Of a stretch of DNA of 24,853 nt, positions 21,544 through 24,853 are shown one piece after another. A model generated the notes under the pieces. The model was not told where the DNA came from, ran no database searches, and worked only from the letters and a program-made list of their open reading frames with translations. The DNA comes from CANHVK01 sp044232905. GTDB taxonomy: Bacteria > Bacteroidota > Bacteroidia > Flavobacteriales_D > Crocinitomicaceae. Position numbers and translations under genes: made by a program. The first letter of the stretch is position 1. Every line of letters starts with the position of its first letter. Location of the stretch: assembly GCA_044232905.1 (NCBI GenBank), contig JBIIKZ010000030.1, positions 1-24,853 on the forward strand, in the 5' to 3' direction.

Positions 21544-22671
21544 ATGAATTTAAGTTATTGGGAATTACAGACTTATTTTAAAAATATTGATTTAACCATC
21601 ATTGGGAGTGGTATCGTTGGGTTAACTGCTGCAATTGAGTCCAAGAAAAAATCCCCTTTATTAAAGGTAATTGTTCTTGAAAGAGGGATATTGCCTTCTG
21701 GTGCATCGACAAAAAATGCTGGTTTTTCTTGTTTTGGAAGTGTTTCTGAATTGTTATCAGATTTGAAGAATACATCTGAAAATGAAGTTGGAGCCTTACT
21801 TGAAAAAAGGTGGAAAGGATTGGAGAAATTACGACAAACCATAGGGGATGTTCCGATGGACTATTTTCAAAATGGCGGTTTTGAAGTATTTAATGATGAA
21901 AGTGTTTATGCAGAATGCGAGGCGAAAATTCCTTATTTAAATGAATTAATGCATCGTCAACTCGGTTTAAAAGAAGTGTATCGAGTAGCGCACGATAAAA
22001 TTGTTGGTTTTGGGTTTGCTCAAGTTCCTTTTATGATTGAAAATTCGTTCGAAGGACAAATCAATACCGGAAAAATGATGAGTCGTTTAATTCAAATCGC
22101 GCATGAATTGGGTGTTGTTGTTTTAAATGGATTGGAGGTTACTTCAACAGAGGAGAATGAGAATAATGTAGTTGTTCATTTAACGAATGGCTTAAGTTTT
22201 GATACGAATAAGGTGATTGTTGCCACCAATGGATTTGCAAAACAATTATTGCCTGAATTAGATGTCCAACCAGCACGAGCTCAAGTATTAATAACTGAGC
22301 CAATTCCAAATTTAAAATTTGAAGGAACTTTTCATTACGATGAAGGATATTATTACTTTCGAAATATCGATCAACGAATTTTATTAGGTGGTGCGAGAAA
22401 TTCTGATTTTAAAGGAGAAGAAACGTATTCAATGGAAGTTACATCTTCCATACAGAATAAATTAGAGGAGCTACTTTCTACAATGATTTTACCAAATCAG
22501 TCGTACATAATTTCTCATCGTTGGAGTGGGATAATGGGAGTGGGTGAAAAGAAAACAACAATCGTGAAACAAATCTCTAAGAATGTTTTCTGTTCTGTTA
22601 GAATGGGTGGTATGGGAGTTGCAATTGGAAGTCTTATTGGGAGCGAAGTAGCAGCCTTGGTCTTCGAATAA
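21544..22671 (+). CDS. FAD-dependent oxidoreductase (DAO/glycine-oxidase-like family)
   Basis: About 375 residues. The dinucleotide-binding motif is IIGSGIVGLTAAIESKKKS near the N-terminus, followed by VIVLERG (the FAD ribose-binding acid). NAGFSCFG, KVIVATNGFAKQLLPEL, HYDEGYYYFRNIDQRILLGG and a C-terminal RMGGMGVAIGS complete the D-amino-acid-oxidase-like pattern. It would oxidise an amine or amino acid, donating electrons to oxygen or a quinone; the substrate is not evident. The ATG at 21544 is chosen over an in-frame TTG two codons earlier. It ends 10 bases from the stop of the convergent gene. Confidence 0.87.
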   Translation: MNLSYWELQTYFKNIDLTIIGSGIVGLTAAIESKKKSPLLKVIVLERGILPSGASTKNAGFSCFGSVSELLSDLKNTSENEVGALLEKRWKGLEKLRQTIGDVPMDYFQNGGFEVFNDESVYAECEAKIPYLNELMHRQLGLKEVYRVAHDKIVGFGFAQVPFMIENSFEGQINTGKMMSRLIQIAHELGVVVLNGLEVTSTEENENNVVVHLTNGLSFDTNKVIVATNGFAKQLLPELDVQPARAQVLITEPIPNLKFEGTFHYDEGYYYFRNIDQRILLGGARNSDFKGEETYSMEVTSSIQNKLEELLSTMILPNQSYIISHRWSGIMGVGEKKTTIVKQISKNVFCSVRMGGMGVAIGSLIGSEVAALVFE

Positions 22672-22681
22672 ACACTGTAAT

Positions 22682-23362
22682 TTACAGATCAGTGATATTG
22701 TTGGTTTGGTCTGGTTTAAATCCCAATTGTTTGATAGTTTGAATACCTAAATTTGCAGATAATTGTTCCAATTGACTTATATTGATTTGTCCTACAGTAG
22801 CGTAAGCGGGAACATATAGATCGAATTCTGTTGCACTAATTGAAAGATCGTAGATAACCTCTTTAAAAACCGCGTCAGAAATAGTGTTTTTCCCAAGTTT
22901 TCCATATTTTTTCGCCAATGGATCAACTCCTTCTATAAAAAAATGTCCTTTTTTGTTGATGAAAATTCGTGATAACAAAAAACCAACATCTTCACTTCGG
23001 TTCATTAGATAAGATTGTGCTAGAAAATTATAGACATGAAAAACACCAAAAAAACCAAGTGATTCATCTTTTTTTAAGTACGCAGTTTTCCAAAAAGCAT
23101 GATCAGGAGGCAAGCAAAAAACATTGGTATGCATGTGAAATACTAAAACGTCACTCCCAACAAACATCATTGCTTCGAATTCGGCTTTGTCTTCAAATTT
23201 CATTCGAATTCTACTGTCAGTGATGGAATGTGATAATTCTTCCACTTCCTTTTTTATACAGCTTTTGAATTGGCTAAATAAAGTCTTTGTTGAAGCGAAA
23301 ATTTCTTGCTTCAACAAAGACTTAGTGTTCAATAGTTGGATTAAATGGTTTTTTTCTTCCAT
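22682..23362 (-). CDS. conserved protein of unknown function downstream of proS
   Basis: About 226 residues, not recognised. It begins MEEKNHLIQLLNTKSLLKQE with a helical N-terminus, then a mixed alpha/beta core with VGSDVLVFHMHTNVFCLPP, GFFGVFHVYNFLAQSYLMN and GHFFIEGVDPLAKKYG, and no signal peptide. The ATG at 23362 is chosen because it lies 1 base after the proS stop, implying coupled translation; an upstream extension would overlap proS. Adjacent placement is consistent with co-expression but does not reveal function. Confidence 0.7.
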   Translation of the reverse strand: MEEKNHLIQLLNTKSLLKQEIFASTKTLFSQFKSCIKKEVEELSHSITDSRIRMKFEDKAEFEAMMFVGSDVLVFHMHTNVFCLPPDHAFWKTAYLKKDESLGFFGVFHVYNFLAQSYLMNRSEDVGFLLSRIFINKKGHFFIEGVDPLAKKYGKLGKNTISDAVFKEVIYDLSISATEFDLYVPAYATVGQINISQLEQLSANLGIQTIKQLGFKPDQTNNITDL

Positions 23363-23363
23363 T

Positions 23364-24839
23364 TTAATAAGCTTTAGCAATGATTACCCTTTTGTTAGAA
23401 GGTTTTCCAGTAACCATACATACGCCTTGTTCTTCAGGAGCATCTAGTGGTATACATCGAATCGTTGCTTGTGTTTCAGTTTTTATTTTTTCTTCGGTTT
23501 CTTTTGTACCATCCCAATGAACAAGATAGAATCCACCGTGTTTTTCAAGTTGCTCTTTAAATTCAGTATAAGTATCCACTTTTCGGATGTTTTCTTCTCT
23601 AAATTTTAATGCTTTATCAAACAAGTTTGTTTGAATGGTTTCTAATAATATATTTACGTAGGCAGTAATACCTTCAATTTTTTGAGTCGTTTTTTCTTTC
23701 GTATCTCTGCGTGCTAATTCGCAATTACCTTCAGCTAAATCACGAGGTCCTAAAGTGATTCTCACTGGAACTCCTTTCATTTCGTACTCCGCAAATTTCC
23801 ATCCTGGACGTCTGTTTTCATCAGCATCAAATTTCACTCGAATACCAGCTGCTTTAAATTCTTTTACAAGTTCGTCGGCTTGATTTTCGATAGCAGTCTT
23901 TTCTTCTTCAGTTTTGTAAATCGGAACAATTACAACCTGAATTGGAGCCAATTTTGGAGGTACTACTAGACCTTCATCGTCTGAATGTGTCATAATCAGT
24001 GCCCCCATTAAACGAGTAGAAACTCCCCATGAAGTAGCCCAAACATATTCTAATTTCCCTTCTTTGTCTGCAAATTTCACATCAAATGCTTTCGCGAAAT
24101 TTTGACCCAAGAAATGTGAAGTTCCAGCTTGCAATGCTTTTCCATCTTGCATCATTGCTTCAATGCAGTATGTTTCGTCTGCTCCAGCAAATCGTTCGCT
24201 TTCAGATTTATATCCGCGAATCACAGGCATTGCCATGTAATTCTCTACGAAGTCGGTATACACATCAAGCATTTTTTCAGCTTCTTCAATTGCTTCATTT
24301 TTAGTAGCATGTGCAGTATGGCCTTCTTGCCATAAAAATTCGGTAGTTCTTAAAAATAAACGCGTCCGCATTTCCCAACGAACCACATTGGCCCATTGAT
24401 TGATTAAAAGTGGTAAATCTCGGTAGGATTGAATCCAATTTTTGTAGGAATTCCAGATGATTGTTTCAGATGTCGGTCGAATAATTAATTCTTCTTCCAA
24501 TTTTGCATCTGGATCAACAATTATTCCTGAACCATCTTCTGCATTTTTTAGTCTGTAATGAGTAACAACAGCACATTCCTTTGCAAATCCATCCACATGA
24601 TTCGCCTCTTTACTTAGAAAAGATTTTGGTATAAATAACGGGAAATAAGCATTAGAATGACCTGTTTCTTTAAATTTTGCATCCAAGACGTCTTTCATGT
24701 TCTCCCATATTGCATAGCCATATGGTTTGATGATCATACATCCTCTAACATCAGAATGTTCTGCTAAATCAGCACGTCCAACTAATTCGTTGTACCATTT
24801 TGAATAATCTTCTTTTCTAGTAGGTAGATTTTTTGACAT
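23364..24839 (-). CDS. proS: prolyl-tRNA synthetase, archaeal/eukaryotic-like type
   Basis: A 491-residue class II aminoacyl-tRNA synthetase that charges tRNA-Pro. Motif 2 is visible as the RTRLFLRTTEFLWQEGHTAH segment, preceded by RPTSETIIW. The anticodon-binding domain begins near LAPIQVVIVPIY. The C-terminal domain contains IRCIPLDAPEEQGVCMVTGKP and ends KAY, characteristic of the short ProS type 3 found in archaea, eukaryotes and Bacteroidota, which lacks the bacterial editing insertion between motifs 2 and 3. Its start is 14 bases from the window edge, so its promoter lies mostly outside. Confidence 0.95.
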   Translation of the reverse strand: MSKNLPTRKEDYSKWYNELVGRADLAEHSDVRGCMIIKPYGYAIWENMKDVLDAKFKETGHSNAYFPLFIPKSFLSKEANHVDGFAKECAVVTHYRLKNAEDGSGIIVDPDAKLEEELIIRPTSETIIWNSYKNWIQSYRDLPLLINQWANVVRWEMRTRLFLRTTEFLWQEGHTAHATKNEAIEEAEKMLDVYTDFVENYMAMPVIRGYKSESERFAGADETYCIEAMMQDGKALQAGTSHFLGQNFAKAFDVKFADKEGKLEYVWATSWGVSTRLMGALIMTHSDDEGLVVPPKLAPIQVVIVPIYKTEEEKTAIENQADELVKEFKAAGIRVKFDADENRRPGWKFAEYEMKGVPVRITLGPRDLAEGNCELARRDTKEKTTQKIEGITAYVNILLETIQTNLFDKALKFREENIRKVDTYTEFKEQLEKHGGFYLVHWDGTKETEEKIKTETQATIRCIPLDAPEEQGVCMVTGKPSNKRVIIAKAY

Positions 24840-24853
24840 AGAATCGTTTTTAA

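Noticed and set aside
22672..22690. Hairpin CTGTAA/TTACAG between convergent FAD-oxidoreductase and unknown gene as terminator
   Set aside because: Only 6 bp with a 1-base loop; too tight to form as drawn and no U tract.
1..24853. tRNA, rRNA, CRISPR array, IS elements, replication origin
   Set aside because: No cloverleaf, rRNA-like block, regularly spaced repeat array, transposase or origin-like cluster was seen in reading the window.

Overview
The window looks like chromosomal DNA of a low-GC Bacteroidota, most likely a flavobacterium-like (Flavobacteriales) organism. Support: two TonB-dependent receptors with an N-terminal carboxypeptidase-regulatory-like domain; many start sites preceded by TAnnTTTG -7 boxes (the Bacteroidota housekeeping sigma signature) rather than strong Shine-Dalgarno sequences; a MetX/sulfhydrylase methionine route; an archaeal-type ProS; and AAA/DUF4143 ATPase, PnuC, YqgE and UMF1-type MFS genes typical of the phylum. 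The genus cannot be fixed from the sequence alone.

Layout. 1-466: tail of an MNT-type nucleotidyltransferase and a strong hairpin terminator. 467-5760 (minus strand): pentapeptide-repeat protein, rlmF, pnuC-like transporter and NadR-like kinase in a tight run, then an internal promoter plus TPP riboswitch that drives a TonB-dependent receptor, presumably for thiamine or a precursor. 5869-9742 (minus strand): a four-gene methionine unit, metX-hom-osmC-sulfhydrylase, headed by a SAM-I riboswitch. 9743-10234 is a divergent regulatory region; it also carries the promoter of a plus-strand AAA/DUF4143 ATPase (10235-11419).

11420-15350 is accessory DNA. Minus-strand genes (CPBP protease, ParDE-like toxin-antitoxin, bilobed retropepsin-like protease, two unknown proteins) are separated by imperfect inverted repeats. 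Three of these repeats begin ATAAC and end GTTAT, with conserved termini but unrelated, self-complementary stems; a fourth is degenerate. Two of them have the upstream gene's stop codon embedded in the core. This resembles an integron cassette array without a visible integrase, although the sites do not match the canonical attC consensus exactly. Just beyond the array (15465-15505) lies a decayed copy of the 3' end of the AAA ATPase gene that borders the other side, so the block is bracketed by an imperfect direct repeat.

15554-20056 (minus strand) is housekeeping again: lipoprotein, MazG, a second TonB-dependent receptor, YqgE/AlgH and a small c-type cytochrome lipoprotein. 20151-22671 (plus strand): UMF1-type MFS transporter and FAD-dependent oxidoreductase. 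22682-24839 (minus strand): proS and a conserved protein of unknown function. No rRNA, tRNA, IS element, CRISPR or origin was seen.
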